Source: Gemmata massiliana (lineage in GTDB: Bacteria > Planctomycetota > Planctomycetia > Gemmatales > Gemmataceae). Taken from it: a DNA stretch of 64,000 bases. Below are positions 41,990-51,981 of this stretch, in pieces. The DNA lies in the NCBI RefSeq assembly GCF_901538265.1, contig NZ_LR593886.1, forward strand, positions 8,329,738 to 8,393,737, in the 5' to 3' direction. The notes below the pieces were generated by a model, which saw only the letters and a program-made list of their open reading frames with translations, was not told the DNA's origin and ran no database searches. The position numbers and the translations under genes are program-made. Numbering within the stretch: the stretch's first letter is position 1; each line of letters opens with the position of its first letter.

Positions 41990-43342
41990 ATGGCCGCCGC
42001 ACACACGGTCCCGTACAAGCACATCCTGGCCGGGTTGATCGGCGGGGCCGCACTCGGGTGCGGGGCAAACGCACTCGTCGAAAACGGCACCCTGGACCAC
42101 GCGGTCGTCGCCGGAGCGGTGAAGTACGTCACCAAACCGGTCGGCGACATTTTCATCAACTTGCTGTACATGGCGATCATTCCGCTCGTGTTCGCGTCGC
42201 TCGCGGTCGGCGTGACACGACTCGGCGGCGGGGCCAACGTCGGCCGCATCGGGCTGAAGACGATCACGTACTTCATCGTGACCACCGCGTGCGCCGCGGC
42301 CATCGGCCTGACGCTGGTGAACGTGATCCGGCCGGGCGAGCGCGTGCCACCGGAGCAGAAAGAAAAGTTGATGGCGACGTTCGGGTCGAAGGCGGACGAG
42401 CGACTAGCGAAGAAAGGTGCGTTCGGCGTCGAAACGTTCGTAAACATCGTCCCGCGCTACCCGCTGAAAGCGTTCGTAGAGAGCGACATGCTCGCGGTCA
42501 TCTTCAGCGCGCTCGTAGTCGGCATCGCGCTTACTCGAATCGAGTCACAGCGCGCGAGCCTCATCATCGATCTCCTCGAAGGGGTCAATCAGATCGCCGA
42601 TTTCGTCCTGCGGCTCGCGATGTCCATCGCCCCCTACGCGGTGTTTTGTCTGATCTTCTCTACCACGGCCGAACTCGGGTACGACATCCTGGTCGCACTG
42701 GCCGCGTTCGTGTTCACGGTTCTGGGCGGACTCGCGATCCACCTGTGCGTCGTGCTGCCGGTACTGGTGAAATACCTGGGCGGAATGTCCCCGCTCGAAT
42801 TCTTTAAGCGGGCGCGCGGCACAATGTTGACCGCGTTCAGTACCAGTTCGTCCAGCGCCACGCTTCCCACAGCAATGAAGTGCGCCGAAGAAGAGTTGAA
42901 CGTGCCCCCGAGCGTGTCGCGGTTCGTGCTGCCGCTGAGTGCGAGCATGAATCACAACGGCACCGCACTGTTCGAGTCGGTGACGGTCCTGTTCCTGGCG
43001 CAAGCGTTTCTCCCGCCAGAAATCACCCTCTCGCTCGGCGACCAACTCGTGGTACTGCTGCTGTGTATTTTGACCGCGACCGGCATGGCCGGCGTCCCGG
43101 GCGGGTCGCTCCCGCTCATCGGGATGATTATCGTCACCGCAACGAAGGGACACGTTCCCGCTGGTGCCATTGCTCTGGTGCTGGGCGTGGACCGCATTCT
43201 CGACATGTGCCGCACGACGGTGAACGTGACCGCGGACCTGACGACCGCCGTCTTCGTGGCTCGGAGCGAGCCGGCCATTGATGCACTACCAACACCGGCC
43301 GAGAAAGCCGCGGACGCGCACAGCGCGAAAGCGCCCGAATAG
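41990..43342 (+). CDS. Dicarboxylate/amino acid:cation symporter (DAACS family)
   Basis: This 450-residue integral membrane transporter belongs to the sodium:dicarboxylate/glutamate symporter family. Family features are PVGDIFINLLYMAIIPLVFA, the Ser-rich re-entrant loop FSTSSSSATLPTAMKCAEEE, LPLSASMNHNGTALFESVTV (the NMDGT-like unwound motif reads NHNGT here) and GMAGVPGGSLPLIGMIIVTA, and DRILDMCRTTVNVTADLTTA (the substrate-binding Arg/Thr/Asn region). About eight hydrophobic helices and two hairpins are visible. It imports C4-dicarboxylates or acidic/neutral amino acids with cations. The ATG at 41990 is preferred because the earlier codons are hydrophilic and lack a site. Confidence 0.92.
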   Translation: MAAAHTVPYKHILAGLIGGAALGCGANALVENGTLDHAVVAGAVKYVTKPVGDIFINLLYMAIIPLVFASLAVGVTRLGGGANVGRIGLKTITYFIVTTACAAAIGLTLVNVIRPGERVPPEQKEKLMATFGSKADERLAKKGAFGVETFVNIVPRYPLKAFVESDMLAVIFSALVVGIALTRIESQRASLIIDLLEGVNQIADFVLRLAMSIAPYAVFCLIFSTTAELGYDILVALAAFVFTVLGGLAIHLCVVLPVLVKYLGGMSPLEFFKRARGTMLTAFSTSSSSATLPTAMKCAEEELNVPPSVSRFVLPLSASMNHNGTALFESVTVLFLAQAFLPPEITLSLGDQLVVLLLCILTATGMAGVPGGSLPLIGMIIVTATKGHVPAGAIALVLGVDRILDMCRTTVNVTADLTTAVFVARSEPAIDALPTPAEKAADAHSAKAPE

Positions 43343-43366
43343 CCGCGTTTCGCGCGATGCAGGCGC

Positions 43367-43969
43367 TCAGATCGTTTTCACCCACGGGCGCACGTCCACG
43401 CCGAGCATCCCGGCTCGGCGTGCGGCTTCGAGGCCGATATCGGTGTCCTCGAACACCACGCACGTCGCCGACTCGACCCCCAGGCGCTTCGCGGCTTCCA
43501 GGAACACGTCCGGGTCCGGTTTGTGGCGCGCCGTGTCTTCGGCCGTTACAATCGCGTCGAACCAATCGCGGATCGCGAGCCGGTCCAGCGTGCGCGTGAT
43601 GGTGTCACGGTACCCGCCACTCGCGACCGCGATGGGCAACTTCCCGCGGTGTGCCGACGCGATGTTCACCACCGGTTCGATGGGCGCGACCGCTTCGAGA
43701 AGCGTGAGGAACGTTTGCTCCTTCTCGTGAACCATCGCGTCCACATCGGGCACGGCGACGCCCACTTCGCCGGCGAGAATGCGGATAATGCTCGCCGTGG
43801 GCATCCCGCCCATCGCGTAGAACCGCGGTTCGGGGAACGGGATGCCGAACCGCCCGAGCAGCGCGGTCCACGCCCGGTAGTGGGCCGGCATGGTGTTCGC
43901 CAGCGTACCGTCGCAGTCAAAGATGAGTCCGGTCGTGCCCGCGGGCGGGGTCCAGGTGTGTGTGTGCAT
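43367..43969 (-). CDS. HAD superfamily phosphatase / phosphoglucomutase-like hydrolase
   Basis: This 200-residue HAD hydrolase has the nucleophile motif LIFDCDGTLANTMPAHYRAW (motif I with the beta-phosphoglucomutase-like cap following), motif II in VASGGYRDTI, the Lys in ARHKPDPDVFLEAAKRLGVE and motif IV in CVVFEDTDIGLEAARRAGM. The cap region has GGMPTASIIR, typical of the beta-PGM/phosphatase subgroup. It dephosphorylates a small sugar phosphate or phosphoglycolate-type metabolite; the substrate is unknown. It converges with the symporter gene and is 24 bases from it. Confidence 0.9.
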   Translation of the reverse strand: MHTHTWTPPAGTTGLIFDCDGTLANTMPAHYRAWTALLGRFGIPFPEPRFYAMGGMPTASIIRILAGEVGVAVPDVDAMVHEKEQTFLTLLEAVAPIEPVVNIASAHRGKLPIAVASGGYRDTITRTLDRLAIRDWFDAIVTAEDTARHKPDPDVFLEAAKRLGVESATCVVFEDTDIGLEAARRAGMLGVDVRPWVKTI

Positions 43970-44132
43970 GAGGTTCTTTTAGGGCCGCCCCCGCCCCGCG
44001 ACGACCGCCAGAAGCGTTTACGCGATCGCGCCAACTTGTCGGGGCGGTTCAGCGTCATATCATTGTGATTCGTCCAATCGGCGAAATCCTAGTCTCTGTT
44101 CTGCACCTAAGTCGCGACACCAACGGTCGAAC

Positions 44133-45146
44133 ATGCAGACGCCGGCGATCAACGTTCAGAACCTCTGCAAGAACTACGGTCCCGTCCAGGCCGTTGACGA
44201 CGTCACCTTCCAGGTGGCGCGCGGCGAGCTGGTCGGGTTCCTCGGCCCGAACGGGGCCGGCAAGTCCACTTGCATGCGCATCCTCACGACCTGGCTCCCC
44301 GCATCCAGCGGGTACGCGTGGCTCAACGGCTACGACGTGATGTACCAGTCGATGGATGTCCGCAAGAACATCGGGTACCTGCCCGAGAGCGTGCCGGTGT
44401 ACGGCGAAATGCGGGTCCGCGAGTACCTCGCCTACCGCGCCAAACTGAAGGGCGTCGACCGCCACGGGCGCGGTGCCCGCATCGATCACTGCATGGCGAA
44501 GAGCCGCGTGAAGGAAGTGCAGAACCGCCTCCTCAGCACACTCTCGAAGGGGTACCGGCAGCGTGTGGGGCTGGCCGATACGCTCCTCGCCGATCCGCCC
44601 ATTCTGATCCTCGACGAGCCGACCAGCGGCCTCGACCCCGTGCAGATCGGTGAGACCCTCGCCACCATCAAAGAACTCGGCGGTCAGCACACGATCTTGT
44701 TCTCGACACACGTCCTCCCGGAAGTCGAGAAGGTCTATGATCGCGTCATCATTATCGACAAGGGCCGCATCAAGTTCGACGAAACCAAGAAGGCCATCGA
44801 CGCCCGCGAAGCGTCGTACCTCCTGGAAGTCCGCGGACCCGCGGAAGCGATGACCGCGTTCTTGCGTGACCAACCGGAACTGGCCTCCGTCGAAGTCCAG
44901 CCGATCGAAAGCGATCTGACCGGGTTCGAGTTGTGGTCGCGCGACCGCAAGGACCACCGCGAAGTGCTCGCCGCCCGGATCGCTGCAAAGGGCTGGGGCT
45001 TGCGCCGCGTCGAAGTTCGGCGCCCCAGCCTCGAAGCGATTTTCAACGACGTGGTGCGGCGGCGCCAAGAAACGGAAGCCCAAGTCGCGGCTCCGACTGA
45101 AGCGCCGCCCTCGGCCCCCGAACCGGACAAGACCCCAGCGGCGTAG
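44133..45146 (+). CDS. ABC transporter ATP-binding protein (GldA-like)
   Basis: This 337-residue ATPase begins MQTPAINVQNLCKNYGPVQA. It carries Walker A GPNGAGKST, the signature LSKGYRQRVGLADTLLADPP, Walker B ILILDEPTSGLDPVQIGET and a D-loop. The C-terminal ~100 residues (AEAMTAFLRDQPELASVEVQ onward) match the accessory domain of GldA/NatA-type exporters. It energises the permease encoded next. The four genes 44133-51889 run head to tail on the same strand. Homologous GldA-GldF-GldG modules are needed for gliding in Bacteroidetes, but planctomycetes carry similar modules with unknown role. Confidence 0.9.
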   Translation: MQTPAINVQNLCKNYGPVQAVDDVTFQVARGELVGFLGPNGAGKSTCMRILTTWLPASSGYAWLNGYDVMYQSMDVRKNIGYLPESVPVYGEMRVREYLAYRAKLKGVDRHGRGARIDHCMAKSRVKEVQNRLLSTLSKGYRQRVGLADTLLADPPILILDEPTSGLDPVQIGETLATIKELGGQHTILFSTHVLPEVEKVYDRVIIIDKGRIKFDETKKAIDAREASYLLEVRGPAEAMTAFLRDQPELASVEVQPIESDLTGFELWSRDRKDHREVLAARIAAKGWGLRRVEVRRPSLEAIFNDVVRRRQETEAQVAAPTEAPPSAPEPDKTPAA

Positions 45147-45312
45147 CGAATGTGGAACGGGCGCACCCGCGCAACGGGCCGCGCTCTCCAACGGGTTCCG
45201 GCGCAAGAAATAGGATCACGTTTCGGTAAAAGTTCGAGCGCCCGACGCGACCAGTGGCAATGAGAATGGGGCACGTCCCCTTGCTCGCCTGAAATCAGAG
45301 CGCGAACTACCC

Positions 45313-47121
45313 ATGAGCAGTATCCCGCCCGTAACAACCGACCCGATCCCCGCAGCGCCCGCTGTGGGGCCACTCCGCGCGCCAGTCGAAACCGCGCCCT
45401 CGGCGATCAGGATCGAGGGGCAGTCGTTCGCCCGCATTGTCGGTTTCGCGGGCCTGTTCTCGCTGGTCCTGGGCGCAGTGGTCGTGATCGCCACGCGCGT
45501 CACCGGGCAACCGAGAATCGTGCCCGAGGGCTGGGGATTCCTGTTCGCCGGCGTAGGCATCGCGCTGATGCTGTACCACGCAATTACCGACGGCGAGCAA
45601 GAGATCCGGCGTCTGTACGGGATGTTCGCCGCAGCGTTCCTCGTTCTGGCACTCGCCGCAGCCTTGCTCCCGGGTCCGTTCAAGGGAGTCGATTCCAAGA
45701 CCGTCGGGTTTTATTTCCTGCCGTGGGGCTTGGGAGCCGGGTTTCTCGCACTGCTGTTCCTGGTTCCGTTCGTGCGCCACGAAACGGACGAGTTCCTCCG
45801 CACGATCGGCACCAACGTGCTGCTCGGGGTGGGAACCCTCTTGTGCGTTGGCCTTTTGGTCAAAGGGATTTGGGAACCCGACTGGCTCGCGGGACCGGGG
45901 CTTGCCCTGGCAATCCTGGGCTTGGGGTTTCTATGCGCGTACTTCAGCCAAGTAAGTACCGATGAAGGAGCCGGCTACTCGGTCGCATTTGCGCTCGGGG
46001 TAGTGGGTGCGGCTGCGATCTTCTTCGCGTTCGCTCGCACGGTGTTCCCAACGGTACTGTACGACGGTCCGTCGGTTCTCCGCAACGCATACCAGGCCAC
46101 GGACTACTGGAAGACTGCCGGGCGCGGGCTGGTAATCGTCGCGTTCCTGGGGCTGGTCGCTCTCGGCGCGCTGGGCAAGTTTCCGACCTGGCTCCGGGCG
46201 ACGCTCGCGGGCGTGGGCCTCGCGTGCGCGGGCGTGTTCATTCTGGCGAGCACGAAAGCCGTCCTCACCACCCCGCCGACATCCTTCCTGGTTCCCGGCG
46301 GGCTCCTCATCGGCAGCATCGGACTCGTGTACGTCCTGATCGCTCTCGGGGTCTGTTTGGACAACGTCCTCGTCACGCTGATCCGGCGCGAGCTGTCGTC
46401 GTACTTCGTCTCGCCGATCGGGTACTCGGTCCTGGCGGGTATGGCCATCGTCGAGTGGGTCGGTTACTCGCAGTTCTACGAGGTGCTCTCGGAAGCCGGG
46501 CGTCAACAAATGAGCGTGCCCGAGCCGATCGTCCGCATGTACTTCTTCAGCCTGTTCCCCGTCATCTGCGTCATCTTCCAGGTGCCGGCCCTCACGATGC
46601 GGTTACTGGCCGAAGAGAAGCGAACCGGGAGCCTGGAAGTGCTGCTCACTAGCCCCGTGAGCGAGGGGCCGGTCGTGTTGAGTAAGTTCCTGGCGACGTG
46701 GTTGTTCTTCTTGGTCTGTTGGCTCCCGGCGGGGCTGTTCCTGATCGCTCTGCGGATGGAAGCGGGCCAGGCGTTTGACTACCGCCCGCTGCTCAGTTTC
46801 TACGTGGCTCTGGCCGGGTGCGGCGCGGCGTTCGTGTCCGCTGGGCTGTTCTTCTCGGCCCTGACGTCGAACCAGATCGTGTCCGCGGTTCTCACCCTGG
46901 CGCTCATGTTCTTCATGATGGCGTGCTACTTCGTCAAGGACCAAGCGACCGGGTTCGGACCGCTCGGCCGGCAGCTCCTCGGCCGGCTCTCGTACATCGA
47001 CTTGTGGCTGGAATCGTTGCGCGGGCAGTTACCGGTTCGGGACGTCCTCGTTTGGGTGTCCGCGGCCGTGCTCGGCTTGTTCCTCTCGGTGAAGGTACTC
47101 GAAGCCCGGAAGTGGAACTGA
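45313..47121 (+). CDS. ABC-2 type permease (GldF-like) with extra N-terminal helices
   Basis: This 602-residue membrane protein has an N-terminal half of about seven hydrophobic segments (GFAGLFSLVLGAVVVIATRV, AAAFLVLALAAALLPGPF, LVIVAFLGLVALGALGKFPT). An ABC-2 permease half follows, with VLVTLIRRELSSYFVSPIGY, RTGSLEVLLTSPVSEGPVVL, LATWLFFLVCWLPAGLFLIA and LTSNQIVSAVLTLALMFFMM. The second half corresponds to GldF; the first ~320 residues are an addition not normally present. It works with the ATPase encoded 166 bases upstream and the GldG-like protein encoded 30 bases downstream. Confidence 0.85.
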   Translation: MSSIPPVTTDPIPAAPAVGPLRAPVETAPSAIRIEGQSFARIVGFAGLFSLVLGAVVVIATRVTGQPRIVPEGWGFLFAGVGIALMLYHAITDGEQEIRRLYGMFAAAFLVLALAAALLPGPFKGVDSKTVGFYFLPWGLGAGFLALLFLVPFVRHETDEFLRTIGTNVLLGVGTLLCVGLLVKGIWEPDWLAGPGLALAILGLGFLCAYFSQVSTDEGAGYSVAFALGVVGAAAIFFAFARTVFPTVLYDGPSVLRNAYQATDYWKTAGRGLVIVAFLGLVALGALGKFPTWLRATLAGVGLACAGVFILASTKAVLTTPPTSFLVPGGLLIGSIGLVYVLIALGVCLDNVLVTLIRRELSSYFVSPIGYSVLAGMAIVEWVGYSQFYEVLSEAGRQQMSVPEPIVRMYFFSLFPVICVIFQVPALTMRLLAEEKRTGSLEVLLTSPVSEGPVVLSKFLATWLFFLVCWLPAGLFLIALRMEAGQAFDYRPLLSFYVALAGCGAAFVSAGLFFSALTSNQIVSAVLTLALMFFMMACYFVKDQATGFGPLGRQLLGRLSYIDLWLESLRGQLPVRDVLVWVSAAVLGLFLSVKVLEARKWN

Positions 47122-47151
47122 CCCCGGCCACGCCCGACCCCAGAAAGCACC

Positions 47152-49317
47152 ATGCAACCGACCCCAACCGAACCGGTACCGTCCGCCCCTGGCGCCGCCC
47201 CGAGCTTTGCCGCGCCGCTGGTCGAGTTCGTGCGCCGCGACCGGCAGACGACCGGGTTCATTCTGCTCGCGCTCTCGGTGGCCCTGCTCGCGCTGTGCGC
47301 GTGGACCGTCGTAAAAACCGTGCGGGCCTCGGGTGAAACCGAACCGGAGAAGCAACAGAAAAAGGCGGACGACCCGTTCGCGTTCGAAGACGCCCCGCTC
47401 AAGGCCCATAACCCCAACCGGGTCGAGTACATCGCGGGCGCAGTTCTGGCCGGGGCCGCGTTCTTGACCGCGGCCGCGGCGGCCGTGTGGCTCCTCGTGA
47501 GCATTCCACCGCTGAGCGAGGCGCGCCAGCGAACGGACGCGCGCACGCTGATCCTCGCGGTCAGCGGGGTGCTCGGCGGGTTACTCATTCTCGGCGGGAT
47601 CTGGTACGCCTATCTGTGGATAGGCGGTTCACTGACCGAGTGGACCGATAAGGGACAAAAGAAACAGGCCAAGTGGGTGCTGTACCCGCTGATGATGATC
47701 GCGTGCGGCGCGGCTCTCATGTTCATCGGTGCGCAGCCGGCGCGGGCGGAAGAGCGCTCCAACCGGGCGCTCCGCCAGTGGGTGTACGGGTCGAACCTGG
47801 GCCTTAGCGTCCTCCTCTTGATCGTCGCACTGCTCGTGGTCAACCTGATCGTCGGGCCGCGTCTGCCGAACAAGCTCGACACCACGAGCGAGGGGTTCTA
47901 CTCGCTCGCGCCCGGAACCAAGGAGTTCCTCACGCGGCTCGACCAACCTGTGACGGCCTACGCGGTCCTGTCCGAGTCCGGGAGCCGTACGGCCGAGGAC
48001 ATTCGCCGACTGGTCCAGAACTGCCAGGACGCGAGTGGGGGCAAGTTCCAAGTTCGCATCATTAGCCCCACGGCGAACAAGGGCGAGTACCGAACCCTGG
48101 CCGGCAAGTACCCGGTCCTGGAAGTCAACGATTTCGGCGTGCTCCTCACCGTCGGCGAGGACGAAAAGCGGCACTCGTTCATCCGGGAAGACGAGTTCAC
48201 CCAGCGCGACACGGCCCAGGCACCGGGCGCGGACGCGGGGCGCTCGTTCATCGGCGAGGCCCGGCTCATGCGCGAACTGCTGTTCCTCTCGGAGAACGAG
48301 AAGAAGGCTGTCGTGTACTTCACCCAATCCGCGGGCGAACTCGACGTGAGCGGTGCGCCGAACGAGGATCTCCGACCGAGCGCTTCCGCCTCCCGGCTCC
48401 GCGCGTTCCTGGAACGGAACTACCTGGAAGTCAAGCCGCTCAAGTTCGACCCGGCCAGCCCGAAGGTGCCCGACGACGCGACCGTCGTAGTGGTTGCGGA
48501 ACCGCAATCGCCGCTGTCCGAAGCTCACGTGGGGGCCTTGCGGCAGTACATGACCGAGCCACGCGGGGGGAAGAAGGGCAAGCTGGTGGTGCTCGCCGGA
48601 CCGCGGTTCGGCCCCAACGATAAGGTGCTGCGTACCGGTCTGGAGCCGCTCCTCGCCGAGTTCAATGTGCGCCTCGGCGAGCGAGTCGTGGTGGGCGAGG
48701 AGACGCGCGAACTGGACCCGTTCACCCAGTATGTCGGGTTCACCGAAGCGGCCCGGCGCGCCAAGCACCCGGTCGCCATCACGCTGGGTGAGAAGGTCGT
48801 GTTCGTCGCCCCGCTGTGGCGCCCGGTTGTGGCGCTCCGGCAGGGGGCACCGGCCTACCAAGCGGTCCCGCTGCTCGCGACCACGTCGGGGCGGTTCAAT
48901 TGGCTCGAAGACGAGCGCCCGCGTGACCTAAGCAGGATCTTCGACGAGTTCCGGACCCACCCGGAAATCCGGGCGGTGAAGGAACTGACCGAGAACTCGC
49001 GCCCCGTGGGCGCGGTCGTCTCGGAAGGGGAGTCCGGGCGCCTCGCAGTGTTCGGGAACGGTCTGATCGTCTCCGACGCGGTCGGCCGACAGTCGCAACA
49101 GAGCGGTGACCCGATCACCTTCGACCTCGTGGGCGGCACCATCGACTGGCTCCGCGACCGACCGTCGTTCGGGATCGGGGTCGAGAGCAAGAAATACAAG
49201 ACGGTTCTGTTCCCGGCGACGGCCGACGAAACCCGGGGGCTGTGGGTGCCGCTCTTCTTCTCCCTGATCGCGATCGGCGGCCTCGGGGCGAGTGTGTGGG
49301 TTGTTCGCCGCCGGTAA
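47152..49317 (+). CDS. GldG-like ABC-type auxiliary protein
   Basis: This 721-residue protein has two hydrophobic N-terminal regions (FILLALSVALLALCAWTVVK and TLILAVSGVLGGLLILGGIW), a further helix (NLGLSVLLLIVALLVVNLIV) and a C-terminal anchor (PLFFSLIAIGGLGASVWVV). Between the last two is the GldG/IFT52-like periplasmic domain (LDTTSEGFYSLAPGTKEFLT, EKKAVVYFTQSAGELDVSGA, TVVVVAEPQSPLSEAHVGAL). The domain resembles the auxiliary component of ABC transporters that act in gliding or polysaccharide export. It is followed after 55 bases by a DUF4340 protein, a pairing found widely beyond Bacteroidetes. Confidence 0.85.
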   Translation: MQPTPTEPVPSAPGAAPSFAAPLVEFVRRDRQTTGFILLALSVALLALCAWTVVKTVRASGETEPEKQQKKADDPFAFEDAPLKAHNPNRVEYIAGAVLAGAAFLTAAAAAVWLLVSIPPLSEARQRTDARTLILAVSGVLGGLLILGGIWYAYLWIGGSLTEWTDKGQKKQAKWVLYPLMMIACGAALMFIGAQPARAEERSNRALRQWVYGSNLGLSVLLLIVALLVVNLIVGPRLPNKLDTTSEGFYSLAPGTKEFLTRLDQPVTAYAVLSESGSRTAEDIRRLVQNCQDASGGKFQVRIISPTANKGEYRTLAGKYPVLEVNDFGVLLTVGEDEKRHSFIREDEFTQRDTAQAPGADAGRSFIGEARLMRELLFLSENEKKAVVYFTQSAGELDVSGAPNEDLRPSASASRLRAFLERNYLEVKPLKFDPASPKVPDDATVVVVAEPQSPLSEAHVGALRQYMTEPRGGKKGKLVVLAGPRFGPNDKVLRTGLEPLLAEFNVRLGERVVVGEETRELDPFTQYVGFTEAARRAKHPVAITLGEKVVFVAPLWRPVVALRQGAPAYQAVPLLATTSGRFNWLEDERPRDLSRIFDEFRTHPEIRAVKELTENSRPVGAVVSEGESGRLAVFGNGLIVSDAVGRQSQQSGDPITFDLVGGTIDWLRDRPSFGIGVESKKYKTVLFPATADETRGLWVPLFFSLIAIGGLGASVWVVRRR

Positions 49318-49372
49318 CAGGGCTTCGTATCCGCGGGCCGGTCACGGCCGTTGAACGAGAGGACCAGCGCCG

Positions 49373-51889
49373 ATGAACTTCCGACAGACGGCCATACTGA
49401 TCGGCTCCGTGTTGATCGTGGGCGTCGTGCTACTCATCCTGACGTTCACGTCCACCGACGACAAACCGGACGGCACCGCCCTGGCCGAAGAACTGGTCGG
49501 GGTGAAGCCGGAACAGGTCGACACGGTCGAGTTGGAGCGCGACGGCGCCCGAATCAAACTAGTCCGGACGGACGCCGAGAAGAACAAGTGGGAACTCGTC
49601 GAACCGTACACGGCCCCGGCGGACCCGTTCGCCGCTGACGCCGTGGTCAAAGCGGTTATTCGTGCCAAACCGACCGTGTACCCCGAGGTCGGCACCAACC
49701 CGGCCGTGCGCGGCCTGGACCCGCCCAGTCTGAAGGTCACGCTCCGGAGCGGGGAAAAATCTTCCACGCTCAACCTCGGTGACATCACCATCGGCGGCAA
49801 CAAGGCCGTGGTGTTCGTCACGACGTCGTCCCGTCCGTCCCGTCCAATGGCCGTCGCCCGCTCCGAACTCGACGCTCTGTTCCGGGACGGCAAGGGCGAC
49901 GGAAAAGCCGGCGACCTTGCGCGCTGGACCGGCGATTACCGCGTGAAGTCCGTATTCCCGTCGGACACGCGCGCTGCCGGCGAGGATGTTACATCGGTTC
50001 GTTTGGAACTCCCGAACAAGAAAGCCACTCTCGCTCTCATTCGTGCCCCGGGCGGCGCATGGAAGTTCGATACCCCCGCCGGGTGGGGCGACGCCGACGT
50101 AGAGGGCGACGCGGCCGGTTCGCCGAACACGTTCACCGGCGTGCGCCGGTTGCTCGGTGCGCTCACCAGCATGACCGCCGCGACTCCGGCCGATTTCATC
50201 GATAGCCCCAAAGACCTCAAGGAATACAGCCTGGACGCGGGCAACCCGGACCTCGTCAAGGTCGAGATGAAGACCAAGGACAACCAGACCGCGGTCGTGT
50301 ACTTCGGCAAGCGCGAAGGGACGGCTCCGCCCGCGGCCCCGCCGGGAATGCCTCCGGTCGCGCCCGGTGCCAAAGTGTACGTTCGCATCGAGGGGCAACC
50401 GGGAGTGATCCGCGCCACAGCGGGCGACCTGAACGGGCTGAATAGCGTTGTACTCGATCCCTCCCCGCTCCGCGACCGCACCCTGGTGAACGGGGACCGC
50501 GCGAAGGTCGACGGCATCGATATCGTGCTCGCGGGCCAGCCGGCCGACAAGCCGACGAAGCTCCGCCGGTCCGGGTCGCTCCAGTGGCGGCTGTTCGGGC
50601 CGGGCGACCCGCAGTCCGCGTTCGGCTCTCCGGTCGAGCGCCTGCTCGACGTCGTCATGGCCCGCCGGACGATCAAGGAGTTCCCGGCGCCGAATCCGGC
50701 CAACTTCAGTGCGATCTCCGCGACGATTTTCGTGTGGATCGACGGATTCACTGCCCCGATCGATCCCAAGGCGGAACCGACCAAGAAGGCCGAGCCGATC
50801 AAGATCGAGTTCGGGCGCAAGGACGGCGACACGCTCTACGTCCGGCGCACGCGCCCCGGGCTTCCGCCCGACGAGTTCACGATCTCGGCACAAGTCAAGG
50901 TCGGAGCCGGGACCGAAACCGTGGACGCCGTCGCCGCGGTTTCCAAGTCGCGACTGGACCTCCTCGACCCGTCGCTCCCGACGTTCGGCTCCGACGCGGT
51001 GGCGAAAATTACCGTTAGCGGCGCCAGTAACTACGTGCTCGACCGGGACGAGAAACCGGACCCGTCCACGAAGGAAGCCCTGTGGCGGTTCACCGCACCG
51101 GAACCGAAGGGGCGCACCGCCGACACGAAGTCCCTCGAACAGATGCTCCAACTGCTCGGCACCACACAATCGGTGACGCGGTTCGTGGACGAGCAACCCG
51201 CCGACGCAAAGCTCGCCGAGTACGGGCTCACGCCCGCGCCGCGCTTAAAAATCGTCATCGGGCTGAGGCCCGATTCGCCGGACAAGGAGCGCGTCTACGA
51301 GTTCGGTAAGGACACCGCCGATCCCAACTTCGTGTACGCCCGCGTCGCGGGCAAGACGGCCGTGTTCACGCTGCCGCGGTTGGTGCTCGACAAGTTCGTG
51401 AACCCCGACCTCCGCGACCGGCTCGTGTTCCGGGGCGTCAACGCCGCTGCGGTCAACAAGGTGGTGCTCCAGGGGTGGGGGAACCTCCTCGGGAATACCC
51501 CCATCACGCTGAGCCTGGAGAAAAACAAGGACGGCGTGTGGGTGATCCCCCCGGCCGCGCCCGGAGCACCGCCAAACGCCCCGAACGGGTTTATGGTCGA
51601 TCCGGCCAAGGTTTCGGCGTTCGTGGACCTGGTCGTCAAGAGCCCGGTGAAGAGTTTCGTGTCGGGTAAGCCCGAAGCCAAGCACGGGTTCGCCAACCCG
51701 AACGAGTTCCTCGACGTCCGGTTCGAGTGGGCGGGCGGGAACGCGACCTTCCGGCTCGGTGCCAGCCCGGACAACGGCGCTACCTACTACGGCGAAACGA
51801 GTTTGCTGCCCCCCAGCGATCCGGTGTTCATCATCGACGGGGCCCTCCTGAAGCCGTTCAAGGAACGGCCCGGCGGGTTCGCAAAGTAA
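49373..51889 (+). CDS. DUF4340 domain protein
   Basis: This 838-residue protein starts MNFRQTAILIGSVLIVGVVL, an N-terminal anchor, after a GAGAGGACC region. The exposed part has several DUF4340-like repeats of the pattern seen in KPEQVDTVELERDGARIKLV, WELVEPYTAPADPFAADAVV, SLKVTLRSGEKSSTLNLGDI, and later WRLFGPGDPQSAFGSPVERL, YVLDRDEKPDPSTKEALWRF, KAVFTLPRLVLDKFVNPDLR. DUF4340 proteins are encoded beside GldG-like genes and are thought to work with the transporter on the outer face of the membrane. It is about twice the usual length, consistent with duplication of the repeat unit. Confidence 0.85.
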   Translation: MNFRQTAILIGSVLIVGVVLLILTFTSTDDKPDGTALAEELVGVKPEQVDTVELERDGARIKLVRTDAEKNKWELVEPYTAPADPFAADAVVKAVIRAKPTVYPEVGTNPAVRGLDPPSLKVTLRSGEKSSTLNLGDITIGGNKAVVFVTTSSRPSRPMAVARSELDALFRDGKGDGKAGDLARWTGDYRVKSVFPSDTRAAGEDVTSVRLELPNKKATLALIRAPGGAWKFDTPAGWGDADVEGDAAGSPNTFTGVRRLLGALTSMTAATPADFIDSPKDLKEYSLDAGNPDLVKVEMKTKDNQTAVVYFGKREGTAPPAAPPGMPPVAPGAKVYVRIEGQPGVIRATAGDLNGLNSVVLDPSPLRDRTLVNGDRAKVDGIDIVLAGQPADKPTKLRRSGSLQWRLFGPGDPQSAFGSPVERLLDVVMARRTIKEFPAPNPANFSAISATIFVWIDGFTAPIDPKAEPTKKAEPIKIEFGRKDGDTLYVRRTRPGLPPDEFTISAQVKVGAGTETVDAVAAVSKSRLDLLDPSLPTFGSDAVAKITVSGASNYVLDRDEKPDPSTKEALWRFTAPEPKGRTADTKSLEQMLQLLGTTQSVTRFVDEQPADAKLAEYGLTPAPRLKIVIGLRPDSPDKERVYEFGKDTADPNFVYARVAGKTAVFTLPRLVLDKFVNPDLRDRLVFRGVNAAAVNKVVLQGWGNLLGNTPITLSLEKNKDGVWVIPPAAPGAPPNAPNGFMVDPAKVSAFVDLVVKSPVKSFVSGKPEAKHGFANPNEFLDVRFEWAGGNATFRLGASPDNGATYYGETSLLPPSDPVFIIDGALLKPFKERPGGFAK

Positions 51890-51981
51890 TCTCAATCGGC
51901 GGGCCGGTACAGAAACCGGCCCGCCACACACCAACCGAAATGAGGCAGGCGCCGCGAGCCGCGTCCGCCTCACAACTCTCC

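Noticed and set aside
51727..51981. 85-codon upstream extension of fhcB
   Set aside because: It overlaps the end of the DUF4340 gene and precedes the conserved Cys-rich N-terminus.
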